From Kiritimatiellia bacterium (GTDB lineage: Bacteria > Verrucomicrobiota > Kiritimatiellia > RFP12 > UBA1067), in assembly GCA_017514235.1 (NCBI GenBank), contig JAFWKK010000081.1, forward strand, positions 1 to 64,000: 64,000 bases of DNA, given 5' to 3'. The notes under the pieces are model-generated. The model ran no database searches. It was not told where the DNA came from and worked only from the letters and a program-made list of their open reading frames with translations. Below are positions 27,167 to 35,795 of this stretch, in pieces (the stretch's first letter is position 1; the number at the start of each line of letters is the position of its first letter). The translations under genes were made by a program, and so were the position numbers.

Positions 27167-28204
27167 GTGGGCGGCGAAGAGAGATTCATGCTGCGGGCGC
27201 TGGAGCTGGCGCGACGGGGCTGTGGCCACACGCGTCCGAATCCGCCGGTGGGCGCTGTTGTCGTCAAGGGCGGAAAGGTCGTCGGCGAAGGCTGGCACCG
27301 CCGGGCCGGAGGCGACCACGCCGAGGTCGCGGCAATGAAGAACGCGGCACGGCGCGGCGTCAAGTCGCAAAAGGGGGCGACGCTCTACGTGACGCTCGAG
27401 CCTTGCTCTAGGCCAGGCCGCGTAGGCGCCTGCACCGACGCGATAATCGCCGCCGGAATATCAAAAGTCGTCTACGCCGTTCCCGACCCCAACCCGAAGA
27501 ACCGCGGTCGCGCCAGGATTGTCCTCTCCAAGGCAGGCGTAAAATGCGAGAGGTCCGAAAGCGACGTTGTGAATTGTCTTGCGCGAGAACTTGTCGGGCC
27601 GTTTGCGAAACATGTTGCCACAGGCCTCCCTTACGTCACGGTGAAGATTGCAATGTCGCTCGACGGGAAGATTTGCGATGATTGGGGAGACGCAAGGTGG
27701 ATTTCGTCCGAGGCAGCCCGTCGCGAAACGGGTCGCATGCGCGAAAGAGTTGATGCGATTATGGTCGGCGGCGAGACGATTCGTAAGGATGACCCGTCGC
27801 TCTTGAGCCATGGCAGGCAGAACCTTGACCTGATTCGTGTCGTTGTCTCGAAGAGCGGGAATTTGCCGAGGAACGCGCAGGTGTTCGCGGACGGCGTTCC
27901 GAACAAGACGTTTGTCTTTGACGATGCGAGGAAGGCACTTGTCGAGCTTGGCAAGATGGGCGTTCTTCATGTTCTCTGCGAAGGTGGCTTGAAGCTGGCG
28001 AGATCTCTTGCCGAAGACGGACTGGTCGATAGCTGGTATTCGGTAGTGTCGCCGTGCGTGATCGGGAGCCGTTCAATCCGCGATAAGATTGTATTTCATT
28101 CGGCGGCTGCAACGCGCGACGCGCATTTCACCGGTGGCGACTTGATGATGAACAGCTACAAGGCGAAGGAATTCCGGAAAGGCGGAACATGTTCACTGGA
28201 CTGA
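27167..28204 (+). CDS. ribD: Bifunctional riboflavin deaminase/reductase
   Basis: 345 residues. The N-terminal cytidine-deaminase-like domain has the zinc motifs HAEVAAM and PCSRPGRVGAC. The C-terminal reductase domain begins near residue 150 (VTVKIAMSLDGKI). Together they catalyse the second and third steps of riboflavin synthesis from the GTP branch. The GTG at 27167 is preferred over ATG 27188 because it supplies the residues before the conserved MLRALELA helix. Its 3' end overlaps ribE by 16 nt. Confidence 0.93.
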   Translation: MGGEERFMLRALELARRGCGHTRPNPPVGAVVVKGGKVVGEGWHRRAGGDHAEVAAMKNAARRGVKSQKGATLYVTLEPCSRPGRVGACTDAIIAAGISKVVYAVPDPNPKNRGRARIVLSKAGVKCERSESDVVNCLARELVGPFAKHVATGLPYVTVKIAMSLDGKICDDWGDARWISSEAARRETGRMRERVDAIMVGGETIRKDDPSLLSHGRQNLDLIRVVVSKSGNLPRNAQVFADGVPNKTFVFDDARKALVELGKMGVLHVLCEGGLKLARSLAEDGLVDSWYSVVSPCVIGSRSIRDKIVFHSAAATRDAHFTGGDLMMNSYKAKEFRKGGTCSLD

Positions 28205-28821
28205 TTCAGAGGATCGGAACCGTAAGACGCGTCTCGCGTGGCGCAGGACTCGTCCTTGAGATCGCGGCGGACGAGCCATGGGCGAAGCCGCTTGAAGAAG
28301 GCGAGTCGGTCGCCGTCAACGGCGCGTGCCTTACGGTCGTCAGGTGCGACGGCTCGCGTTTCACGGCGGACGTTCTCGAAGAGACCGAGTCGCGCACCGG
28401 CCTTGGCGATCTAGTTCCGGGCGTGAAGGTGAACCTGGAACGTGCGCTTCGGGCCGGCGACGCTATGGGAGGACACATCGTGCAGGGGCATGTTGACTGC
28501 CGTGGCACGATAGCCGAGAAGGTTCCGAAGGGACGCGACTTCCAGTTGCGCATCCGCTGCGGACGCGTCCTTGCCGCACAGTCCGTCTTGAAAGGGTCGG
28601 TGACTGTGGATGGCGTGTCGCTTACGATCAGCGCCCTTGGAAACGACTGGCTTGGCGTCGATCTCATTCCCACGACGGCAGCGGAGACGACACTCGGGTC
28701 GAAGCGCGTCGGCGACACGGTCAACCTTGAAGGCGACATTGTCGGAAAGTACGTCGCAAAGGCTGCGGAACGCCGCGGGCTGACCGAAGACGCGCTGAGC
28801 CGCGCAGGGTTCATGGCGTAG
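28189..28821 (+). CDS. ribE: Riboflavin synthase alpha chain
   Basis: A 210-residue protein that dismutates two lumazines to riboflavin. It has two lumazine-binding repeats, the first starting MFTGLIQRIGTV and the second near residue 98 (GHIVQGHVDC). It overlaps ribD. No ribH or ribA/B genes lie in the window, so the rest of the pathway is encoded elsewhere. Confidence 0.95.
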   Translation: MFTGLIQRIGTVRRVSRGAGLVLEIAADEPWAKPLEEGESVAVNGACLTVVRCDGSRFTADVLEETESRTGLGDLVPGVKVNLERALRAGDAMGGHIVQGHVDCRGTIAEKVPKGRDFQLRIRCGRVLAAQSVLKGSVTVDGVSLTISALGNDWLGVDLIPTTAAETTLGSKRVGDTVNLEGDIVGKYVAKAAERRGLTEDALSRAGFMA

Positions 28822-28837
28822 CGCAAAACTTTTATGG

Positions 28838-28843
28838 TATAAT
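28838..28843 (+). promoter_or_regulatory. Extended -10 promoter of iorA
   Basis: TTTATGGTATAAT lies 27 nt before the iorA ATG, with an AAGGGAG ribosome site between them. Confidence 0.6.
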
Positions 28844-28870
28844 AGCCAAAACAGTTAAGGAAGGGAGAAG

Positions 28871-30643
28871 ATGAAGAAGTTTCTTAGCGCGAACGAAGCT
28901 GTCGCCCATGCGGCGGCTCAGGCCGGGTGTGTGGTTGCGTCGGCATATCCCGGCACGCCGTCGACGGAGATACTGGAGAACATAGCGAAGTTCAAGGACA
29001 CTGTCAGGTGCGAATGGGCGGTGAACGAGAAGGTGGCTATGGAGACTGCGATAGGCGCCTCAATGGCTGGGGCGCGTTCGCTGACTGCCATGAAGCATGT
29101 GGGGCTCAACGTCGCGATGGATCCGCTGATGACGTTCACCTTTGTCGGTCCGCTCGGCGGCATGGTGGTGGTTTCGGCCGATGATCCCGGCATGCACTCC
29201 TCTCAGAACGAGCAGGACAACCGCAACCTCGCTAAGTTCGCCCGTGCGCTGCTGCTCGAACCTTCCGACAGCCAGGAGGCGTATGACTTCACGGTGAAGG
29301 CCTTCGAGCTTTCCGAGCGGTTTTCCGTTCCCGTCATCTTGCGCCTTACGACCCGCACGAGCCACAGCGCGTCCCTCGTGGAGCTTGGCGATTTCCATCC
29401 GGCTCCGCATCCGCTCCTGCCGTACAAGAAGGACATACGCCGTAACATACCCGTCCCGATGTTCGCCCGCGGACAGCGCATAAACGCCCAGCGTCGCACC
29501 GAGGCTATGGAGCGCGAGGCGAACGTCTCCGAATTCAACAAGGTTGTAGCGCCGGCGGAGGGGACGGCGAAGCTCGGCATTGTCACCTCGGCAGTCGCAT
29601 TCCAGTACGTCCGCGAAATATTCCCAGACTTCCCGATTCTCAAGCTGGGTTGGACGAATCCGCTTCCCAAGGCGCTTGTCGCGGATTTTGCGAAAAAGGT
29701 GGAGAAGCTGCTTGTCGTGGAGGAGCTGGATCCGTTCCTTGAGGACCAGATACGCGCGATGGGCATTGCGGTCGTTCCGCACGAGACCGAACTGAACATG
29801 ATGGAGCTTAACGCCGACCGGTTGCAGAACCTGCGCCACGAGCTTCTTAGCGACGTTCCGGCGGCAAAGGAGCCGAAGGTTGCGGAGGGGCTGCCGACGC
29901 GTCCGCCTGTGCTCTGCGCGGGATGCGGGCACCGCGGCGTGTTCTACGTGCTGCACAAGCTTGGCGCGACGGTGACGGGCGACATCGGCTGCTACACGCT
30001 CGGTGCGTTTCCTCCGCTTGATGCTATGGATTCCACGATTTGCATGGGCGCGTCGATAGGCAACGCCGCAGGCATGAAGAAGGCAGGTCTCAAGGGCCGC
30101 ATCTGCGCCGTCCTCGGCGACTCTACCTTCTTCCACTCCGGCATGACCGGAATCCTTTCGGCCCGTTACAACGGCACCCCGGTTACGACGGTCGTCCTCG
30201 ACAACCGCATCACGGGCATGACCGGCCATCAGGACAACCCCGGCAGCGGCAAGACGCTCGACGGTTCGCCTGCGCCGGTCACCGAGATCGACGCGATAGC
30301 GAGGGCTTGCGGCTACACGAAGGTGGCGACGGTCTCTGCCGACGACCTGGGCGAGCTGGAGCGTGTGCTGAAGGATGCGATGGACGGCGACGAGGGCGCG
30401 CTGATCATAGCCTACGCTCCGTGCCGCATCGCGGCGAAGCTCACCAAGGAAGGCCTTTGCGAAGTCGATCCGGAGAAGTGCAAGGCGTGCGGCGCGTGCT
30501 TCAAGCTCGGCTGCCCAGCCATCACGCGCGGAGCGGAAGTCGCGCCCGGGCGCTTCAAGATGGCTATTGACGCCAACCTCTGCGCCGGTTGCAAACAGTG
30601 CTCCCAGGTCTGCAAGTTCGGCGCCATCAAGCGCGTAAGGTAA
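28871..30643 (+). CDS. iorA: Indolepyruvate:ferredoxin oxidoreductase, alpha subunit
   Basis: 590 residues. It carries an N-terminal pyrimidine-binding transketolase-like region (SAYPGTPSTEI), a central TPP-binding domain (GDSTFFHSG to LDN) and two C-terminal 4Fe-4S ferredoxin motifs (CKACGACFKLGCP and CAGCKQCSQVC). IorAB oxidises aryl pyruvates from aromatic amino acids to aryl-acetyl-CoA and reduces ferredoxin. The usual gamma-domain partner iorB is not adjacent; the next gene, 13 nt on, is rlmI. The partner may be elsewhere in the genome. Confidence 0.93.
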   Translation: MKKFLSANEAVAHAAAQAGCVVASAYPGTPSTEILENIAKFKDTVRCEWAVNEKVAMETAIGASMAGARSLTAMKHVGLNVAMDPLMTFTFVGPLGGMVVVSADDPGMHSSQNEQDNRNLAKFARALLLEPSDSQEAYDFTVKAFELSERFSVPVILRLTTRTSHSASLVELGDFHPAPHPLLPYKKDIRRNIPVPMFARGQRINAQRRTEAMEREANVSEFNKVVAPAEGTAKLGIVTSAVAFQYVREIFPDFPILKLGWTNPLPKALVADFAKKVEKLLVVEELDPFLEDQIRAMGIAVVPHETELNMMELNADRLQNLRHELLSDVPAAKEPKVAEGLPTRPPVLCAGCGHRGVFYVLHKLGATVTGDIGCYTLGAFPPLDAMDSTICMGASIGNAAGMKKAGLKGRICAVLGDSTFFHSGMTGILSARYNGTPVTTVVLDNRITGMTGHQDNPGSGKTLDGSPAPVTEIDAIARACGYTKVATVSADDLGELERVLKDAMDGDEGALIIAYAPCRIAAKLTKEGLCEVDPEKCKACGACFKLGCPAITRGAEVAPGRFKMAIDANLCAGCKQCSQVCKFGAIKRVR

Positions 30644-30655
30644 GGGGGGAAGGCG

Positions 30656-31864
30656 ATGGAGCGGGTCGTGCTGGTAAAGGGTCGCGACTTCAGCGTCCGG
30701 CGTCGCCATCCCTGGATATTCTCCGGGGCGATCGATGGCGAAACGCAGGGAATCGAATCCGGCGAAACGGTCGAGGTTGTTTCACACGGCGGCGAGCTGC
30801 TCGGCTACGGGAGCTATTCGCCGGCGTCACAGATCCGCGTGAGGATGCTTTCTTTCGTTGGCGAACCGCCGCCCGACGGGTCGTTCGTCGAGTCCCGTGT
30901 CGCCGCGGCGGTGGGCCGGCGTGCCGGATTCTTTGCTAATGCGGCTACGAATGCGATGCGTCTCGTGAACGCCGAGGCTGACCGGCTCCCCGGAGTCGTC
31001 GCCGACTACTATGCCGGTTGGGTCGTCTGCCAGTTCACGAGCGCGGGAGCGGAGCGCGTAAAGCATGAGGTCGCGGCGGCGCTCATGAAGTTCGCCCCTG
31101 GCTGCCGCGGCGTGTCCGAGCGAAACGACGTCGACGTCAGGGCAAGGGAAGGTCTGCCGGTCGGCGCGGGCGCGGCGGCGTTCGCAGTCCTTGCGGGCGA
31201 CGAGCCGCCCGAACTGATAGAGATCGCAGAAGGGGAGATTCCTTTCCTCGTGGACGTGCGGCGCGGACACAAGACTGGCTTCTATCTGGATCAGCGTGAC
31301 GCGCGTGCGGCGGTCGGCCCACTCGCGAACGGGGCTGAGGTCTTGAATTGTTTCGCATACACTGGTGGCTTCGGACTTTATGCACGGGCCTGCGGAGCCG
31401 TGTCCGTCACCCAGGTGGACGCCTCGGCGGACGCCCTTGCGCTTGCGCGGCGCAACGAGGCCCTGCGCCATCTCTGCGGCACAGAGATGCGCTATGTCGA
31501 GGCGGACGTGTTCCGCTATCTCCGCGCCTGCCGCGACGAGGGACGCCAGTTCGACCTCGTGGTGCTGGATCCGCCGAAGTTCGCCGCTTCGAAGTCGCAG
31601 CTCATGAAGGCGGCGCGCGGCTACAAGGACATCAACCTCCTAGCGATGAAACTTCTGCGTCCGGACGGCATGCTGGCGACCTTCAGCTGTTCTGGGGCGG
31701 TGACGCCCGTGTTCTTCGACAGAATCCTCGCCGAGGCGGCGGAGGACGCCGGCTGCGACTTTCAGCTTCTTTCCCGCACGCGTCCGGGCGCAGACCACCC
31801 GACGGCTCTGTCGTTTCCGGAAGGCGATTACTTGAAGGGCGTGATACTAAGGAAGATATCATGA
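30656..31864 (+). CDS. rlmI: 23S rRNA (cytosine-C5)-methyltransferase, RlmI family
   Basis: 402 residues. An N-terminal PUA-like domain (VLVKGRDFSVRRRHPWIFSGAI) is followed by a Rossmann methyltransferase domain with SAM loop NCFAYTGGFGLYA and catalytic DPPKFA. Members methylate 23S rRNA C1962. It follows iorA by 13 nt and its stop overlaps the next start (ATGA). Members of this family differ in exact target, so the position is inferred. Confidence 0.88.
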   Translation: MERVVLVKGRDFSVRRRHPWIFSGAIDGETQGIESGETVEVVSHGGELLGYGSYSPASQIRVRMLSFVGEPPPDGSFVESRVAAAVGRRAGFFANAATNAMRLVNAEADRLPGVVADYYAGWVVCQFTSAGAERVKHEVAAALMKFAPGCRGVSERNDVDVRAREGLPVGAGAAAFAVLAGDEPPELIEIAEGEIPFLVDVRRGHKTGFYLDQRDARAAVGPLANGAEVLNCFAYTGGFGLYARACGAVSVTQVDASADALALARRNEALRHLCGTEMRYVEADVFRYLRACRDEGRQFDLVVLDPPKFAASKSQLMKAARGYKDINLLAMKLLRPDGMLATFSCSGAVTPVFFDRILAEAAEDAGCDFQLLSRTRPGADHPTALSFPEGDYLKGVILRKIS

Positions 31865-32775
31865 AGATTAGGGCATGGCAGATGCTTTTCCTGACGGCTG
31901 CGGTTGCAGTCGCTTCTGGCGGGTGCCTTTTGGCGAAGACCGACGAACCTGATGCCGTGAAGGTGCTCATGATCGGGAACAGCTTCTCCATTTCATGCCT
32001 GAAGCATCTGCCGCAGGTGGCGCAGGGCTGCGGCGTAGACCTCGACCTGGCGTCGCTCTACATCGGCGGGTGCTCGATGAAGCGCCACGTGGAGAACATT
32101 GAGAAGGCGGAGTCCGACCCGACCTTCCGTCCCTACCTGTTCGACCGCTGCGTGAAGGGCCATATGGAGAAGCGGGTGCACAGGAACATACCGGAGACGC
32201 TGAAGAGCGAGGCGTGGGACATAGTCACCATACAGCAGGCAAGCAGCGAAAGCATCGACTCCGGCACGTTCAGCCCGTACGGCGACAAGCTGGTGGAAGT
32301 GATCCGCCGGCTTGCGCCGCAAGCCAAGATAGTGCTGCAGGAGACGTGGAGCTACACCCCGTGGGACAAGCGCCTTGCGAAATGGAAGATCAGTCAGGAC
32401 GAGATGTATGCGAAGCTCCATGAGTCATACAAGGCGTTCGCCGCCAGGCACGGCCTCCCGGTCATTCCGATGGGGACTGCCGTGCAAGAATGGCGTCGGC
32501 GCCTGCCGGTGAAATATACCGAGAACTCGTTTGGAGGCGATGTCGTGGGCGGACGCAACCAGCGCAAGGAGGACATGTTCAAGAGAACGCCAGACAACAA
32601 GTGGATTCCGAACAGCGACGTTTTCCATCTCGGCAACAACGGCGAGTACTTTCAGGCGCTTGTATGGGCGGCGGCGCTTTTTGACGACGTGGACCTTGAG
32701 GAGCTTGAATACCGCCCCGAATTCGTCTCGGAGGACGAGGCGAAGCTGATGCGCGAAATAGCGGCAGGGCTGTAA
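31861..32775 (+). CDS. Lipoprotein SGNH/DUF4886-like hydrolase
   Basis: 304 residues. The signal sequence ends in a lipobox-like SGGC near residue 21, predicting a membrane-anchored lipoprotein. The SGNH-type block VLMIGNSFS near residue 36 gives the nucleophile Ser, IVTIQQASS is the second block, and FHLGNNGEY supplies a late His. These features fit DUF4886, which is related to carbohydrate esterases. ATG 31861 is chosen because it overlaps the rlmI stop and starts the signal peptide. A deacetylase or esterase role on glycans is likely but unproven. Confidence 0.75.
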   Translation: MKIRAWQMLFLTAAVAVASGGCLLAKTDEPDAVKVLMIGNSFSISCLKHLPQVAQGCGVDLDLASLYIGGCSMKRHVENIEKAESDPTFRPYLFDRCVKGHMEKRVHRNIPETLKSEAWDIVTIQQASSESIDSGTFSPYGDKLVEVIRRLAPQAKIVLQETWSYTPWDKRLAKWKISQDEMYAKLHESYKAFAARHGLPVIPMGTAVQEWRRRLPVKYTENSFGGDVVGGRNQRKEDMFKRTPDNKWIPNSDVFHLGNNGEYFQALVWAAALFDDVDLEELEYRPEFVSEDEAKLMREIAAGL

Positions 32776-32868
32776 AATGCTATGCCGCCACGCCCGGGAA
32801 CTAGACGATTCCGGATGGCGTCATCGACGGATTGCGATGCAGATTCCCGTGGTTCACCGTGCCGACGC

Positions 32869-33747
32869 CTAGCCTTTTGTGCGCCAGAGGCTGGGGGGCG
32901 TGCCGACGAGTCTGGTGAACATGCCTGAGAAGTGCTGATGCGAGCAGAAGCCCATCTGCAGTGCGATGTCGGCGATTGTCAGGTCGGTCGTGCGCAGGAG
33001 TTCCTTTGCCCGGCGTATTCGGCATTCGTTCTGGAACTTGAGCGGCGGCAGTCCCGTTGCCTTGCGGAAGCGGTTGATGAAGTGCGTCTTTGAGATTGAT
33101 GACTTCGCGGCCAGCTCTGTTACCGAGAACGCTTCTCCGGGGTTGGCCGCGATGGTCTCTGCGATACGGACGATTTCAGCGTCGCATTCCCGTTTTGCGC
33201 CGCGTTGTTCGGAACGTTCCAGCAGAAGAAGGATGAGCGACAGGAAGAGGTTGCGCATGCGGGCCGATGAATACGCTGACTTTGGACTGTCGTGGAGCTT
33301 GAAGATCATTGCAAACATCTTCTCAACTTGCGTGGCATGGGTGCTGGCCGAAACCGTTGGCGGGAGTTTCATGAGCCGTTGCCAGATTGCGAGCGATTCG
33401 TCCGGCGGCAGCCCTAACAGGGCGTTTGACGCCGAATTGCGCATAAGAAAGTAGTAGATGCAGAGGTTTGCCGGCCTGTTTGTGAGATTGTGAGGCCTGT
33501 TCGGGCGATTGATGAAGAAGTCACCCGGCATGACAGGGTGTATCTGCCCTGAAACGTTCAGCGCGAGTGAACCTCTAGAGCAGAAGCCAATTTCCATCAT
33601 GTTGTGGTGGATATGTGGTTCTGTCGGCAAGCGCGTCCTTTGGAACCGAGATACACCAAGCTGTGTGACGCCTGCAAGTCCGCACGTTTCAGGGTTGACC
33701 GTGCGGCTGTCTGACGTGGTTTCATACTTGGTTGCTATTTTCTTCAT
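32869..33747 (-). CDS. AraC-family transcriptional regulator
   Basis: 292 residues. An N-terminal cupin-like sensing domain has HIHHNMMEIGFCSRGS near residue 45 and PGDFFINRPNRPHN near 75. Two helix-turn-helix motifs follow at the C-terminus (SVTELAAKSSISKTHFINRF, then LTIADIALQMGFCSHQHF). AraC proteins of this build usually sense sugars and activate neighbouring glycan genes. It is read away from the chimeric beta-helix gene, whose operon is the obvious candidate target. Its -10 box lies 6 nt before the start, so the mRNA should be leaderless. Confidence 0.9.
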   Translation of the reverse strand: MKKIATKYETTSDSRTVNPETCGLAGVTQLGVSRFQRTRLPTEPHIHHNMMEIGFCSRGSLALNVSGQIHPVMPGDFFINRPNRPHNLTNRPANLCIYYFLMRNSASNALLGLPPDESLAIWQRLMKLPPTVSASTHATQVEKMFAMIFKLHDSPKSAYSSARMRNLFLSLILLLLERSEQRGAKRECDAEIVRIAETIAANPGEAFSVTELAAKSSISKTHFINRFRKATGLPPLKFQNECRIRRAKELLRTTDLTIADIALQMGFCSHQHFSGMFTRLVGTPPSLWRTKG

Positions 33748-33753
33748 GCCGGT

Positions 33754-33759
33754 ATTTTA
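33754..33759 (-). promoter_or_regulatory. TAAAAT box 6 nt before the AraC start
   Basis: On the minus strand this reads TATGGTAAAAT followed by 6 nt and the ATG. The spacing places the start codon at the predicted transcription start. Confidence 0.5.
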
Positions 33760-33797
33760 CCATATCTTCCCAAGGCCCGAGCAGGAACCATGGCGCG

Positions 33798-33862
33798 TTC
33801 GCGATTGCTCTCGCCAACGCGAACATAGCCTCGGCCTACGAGCAGTTTCAGCGTTATCTCGG
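33798..33862 (+). pseudogene. Decayed fragment of a sodium:solute symporter gene
   Basis: This 65 bp stretch aligns without gaps to 52927-52991, inside the intact symporter of the 49252-53223 operon, at roughly three quarters identity by eye. It encodes FAIALANANIASAYEQFQRYLG against FAIVLANGDLASAYEQFQRYIG in the intact gene. The reading frame runs on into the downstream chimeric gene, but the promoter at 33914 lies after the fragment. It is best read as a relic of a lost symporter. Confidence 0.7.
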
Positions 33863-33913
33863 TGTTCCAACACAATGTTTGCAGGGTGGATTTTCGCTGT
33901 TGGCAGAATTTGA

Positions 33914-33919
33914 TATAAT
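33914..33919 (+). promoter_or_regulatory. TATAAT promoter of the chimeric regulator/beta-helix gene
   Basis: TTTGATATAAT lies 16 nt before the ATG at 33936. It follows the symporter relic and excludes the longer in-frame start at 33732. Confidence 0.55.
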
Positions 33920-33935
33920 TGTGTGCGAGACAGGC

Positions 33936-35780
33936 ATGGAAGAGTTCAAATACAAAACGATCTATGAGACGCTCAAAACCGAGATTCTGGGCGGCAAGTA
34001 TTCGTCGGGGCACCGCTTTCCGAGCGAGGCGCAGCTGATCCGGCGTTTCGGAGGTTCGCGCATAACGGTCATCCATGCGTTGCAGGAGCTGAGTCGGCTT
34101 GGCCTCATCGTCAGGCGAAAGGGGCAGGGCTCGTTCCTCTCGCGCCGCGCCGCGAACTACGGGCGTTCAATCGGCCTGATCGTGCCGATCTCCCGTGGCG
34201 AGATATTCCCTCCGATCTGCCGCGAGGTTACGCGGCTCGCCCAGCAGGACGGCTACTCGATACACCTCGCCGATCTCTTCGCCGTGGACGCTGGGAGCCG
34301 TGTTTCGGAGGCACGGCGCATTGCGGAGGGCTTTGCGGCGCAGAACATGATGGGCGTGATTTTCCACTTGACGGATGGAGTAGCCGACGCCCAGCGCATG
34401 AACGATGCCGCGCTCTCCGTGTTCGACTCGGCAGGAATACCGGTGGTGCTCACGGACTGCGACCTGACCGTGCGTCCGATCGAAGGCGACGCGACGGCTG
34501 CACTGCAGAAGGCGTTCGACGACTGCTTTCTCGCAGGCGGCGGAACGGTGACGGTCGAGAAGGGAGAGTACGCAGTGGGGGGACTGCGCCTCAGAAGCAA
34601 CACCACTCTTCTTTTGAAGAGCGGCGCGGTCCTGAAGGCGAGCCGGAACTGCGACGACTACGACATTCTCTCGAACGACAGGATCGAGCCGGTGCCGGAG
34701 GGGGATTTCGCGCCGGGCGTTGTCTGGGTGACGCCGTCGAAGCGCAAGACCAACGACCACATCCTCAAGTGCGCAAGCCGCTGGAACAACGCCGTCATAC
34801 GCATCCTCCGCGCGCGCAACGTACGGGTCATCGGCGAGCCGGGCTCGGTCATCGACGGATGCGACAGCTACGATCCCGTCGGCGAGGAGCATTTCCGGGG
34901 CGTCCACGGGGTGTCCGTGCATGATTCGGTGAACTGCACCTTTCGCGGCTACATGATACGCAACACCGGGAGCTGGGCGCACAACGTGTGGCGCTCGTCG
35001 GACCTCGGGTTCGAGGATCTGACCATCCTCGGCGGACACGACGGGATCCACATCACGACGTGCGACCGCGTGAGGATCGCGCAATGCACGATGAAGACAG
35101 GCGACGACTGCGTGTCGGGATTCGACAACGAGGACGTCACTGTGCGCGGCTGCAGCCTGAACACCGCATGCAGCGCGTTCCGGTTCGGAGGCCGCCGCGT
35201 CCTGGTCGAGGACTGCCGCGCGTGGGGGCCAGCCGAGTATCCGATCCGCAACTCCCTGCCGAAGGCCGACCAGATCGCCGGCTCGCACGGAAAGCCAGGC
35301 GCGGGCTGGCGGACGCTTCTCGCGCTCTTCACGTACTATTCCGACTTCACGGTCAAGGTGCGGCGCGATCCCGGCGCGATCACGGTACGGAACTGCCGCG
35401 TCGAGAACGCGCAGCGTTTCCTGCACTACAATTTCTCGGGCAACGAGACGTGGCAGAAGAACCGTCCGCTCCGGAGCATCCGTTTCGAGAACGTCGAGGC
35501 GGCGGGGCTTGCCCTGAGCCTCTGCGCCTACGGAGACGCCGAGTCGAAGCTGTCGCTTGCGCTGAAGGACTGCCGTCTTTCGTTCGCGAAGCCGCAGCGC
35601 GAGCTTGTGAGGGCGGCGCACGTGGAGGCGCTTTCAATGGACGGCGTTTGCGTGGAAGGCGTGGACGGTCCGTGCGCCCGCTCATGGGGCGACGTGGCGG
35701 TGCCGGAGCTGCGCGATTTCGCCGGTGCCGAGCCCAATGTAGTCGAGGCTGACGAGCCGTTCCGCGTGAATCCAATCTGA
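33936..35780 (+). CDS. Chimeric protein: GntR/LacI-type regulator joined to a GH28-like beta-helix
   Basis: 614 residues with no signal peptide. Residues 1-70 are a GntR winged helix (YETLKTEILGGKYSSGHRFPSE, then RRKGQGSFL). Residues 75-177 match only the first half of a LacI-type sugar-binding domain (SIGLIVPIS to GIPVVLTDCDL). From about residue 178 the chain changes into a right-handed beta-helix of the GH28/pectinase type: AALQKAFDDC, GGGTVTVEKGEY, then HDGIHITTCDRVRI and KTGDDCVSGFDNED, where the paired Asp residues resemble the GH28 active site. Both halves look well conserved. Whether this is a working fusion or the product of a deletion cannot be decided here. The DUF1080 gene follows 15 nt later. 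Confidence 0.8.
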   Translation: MEEFKYKTIYETLKTEILGGKYSSGHRFPSEAQLIRRFGGSRITVIHALQELSRLGLIVRRKGQGSFLSRRAANYGRSIGLIVPISRGEIFPPICREVTRLAQQDGYSIHLADLFAVDAGSRVSEARRIAEGFAAQNMMGVIFHLTDGVADAQRMNDAALSVFDSAGIPVVLTDCDLTVRPIEGDATAALQKAFDDCFLAGGGTVTVEKGEYAVGGLRLRSNTTLLLKSGAVLKASRNCDDYDILSNDRIEPVPEGDFAPGVVWVTPSKRKTNDHILKCASRWNNAVIRILRARNVRVIGEPGSVIDGCDSYDPVGEEHFRGVHGVSVHDSVNCTFRGYMIRNTGSWAHNVWRSSDLGFEDLTILGGHDGIHITTCDRVRIAQCTMKTGDDCVSGFDNEDVTVRGCSLNTACSAFRFGGRRVLVEDCRAWGPAEYPIRNSLPKADQIAGSHGKPGAGWRTLLALFTYYSDFTVKVRRDPGAITVRNCRVENAQRFLHYNFSGNETWQKNRPLRSIRFENVEAAGLALSLCAYGDAESKLSLALKDCRLSFAKPQRELVRAAHVEALSMDGVCVEGVDGPCARSWGDVAVPELRDFAGAEPNVVEADEPFRVNPI

Positions 35781-35795
35781 CAGGAGGGAACTGAC

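Noticed and set aside
33732..33935. Longer N-terminus for the regulator/beta-helix gene
   Set aside because: The frame is open only because it runs through the symporter relic. The promoter at 33914 and the normal GntR N-terminus at 33936 fix the start.
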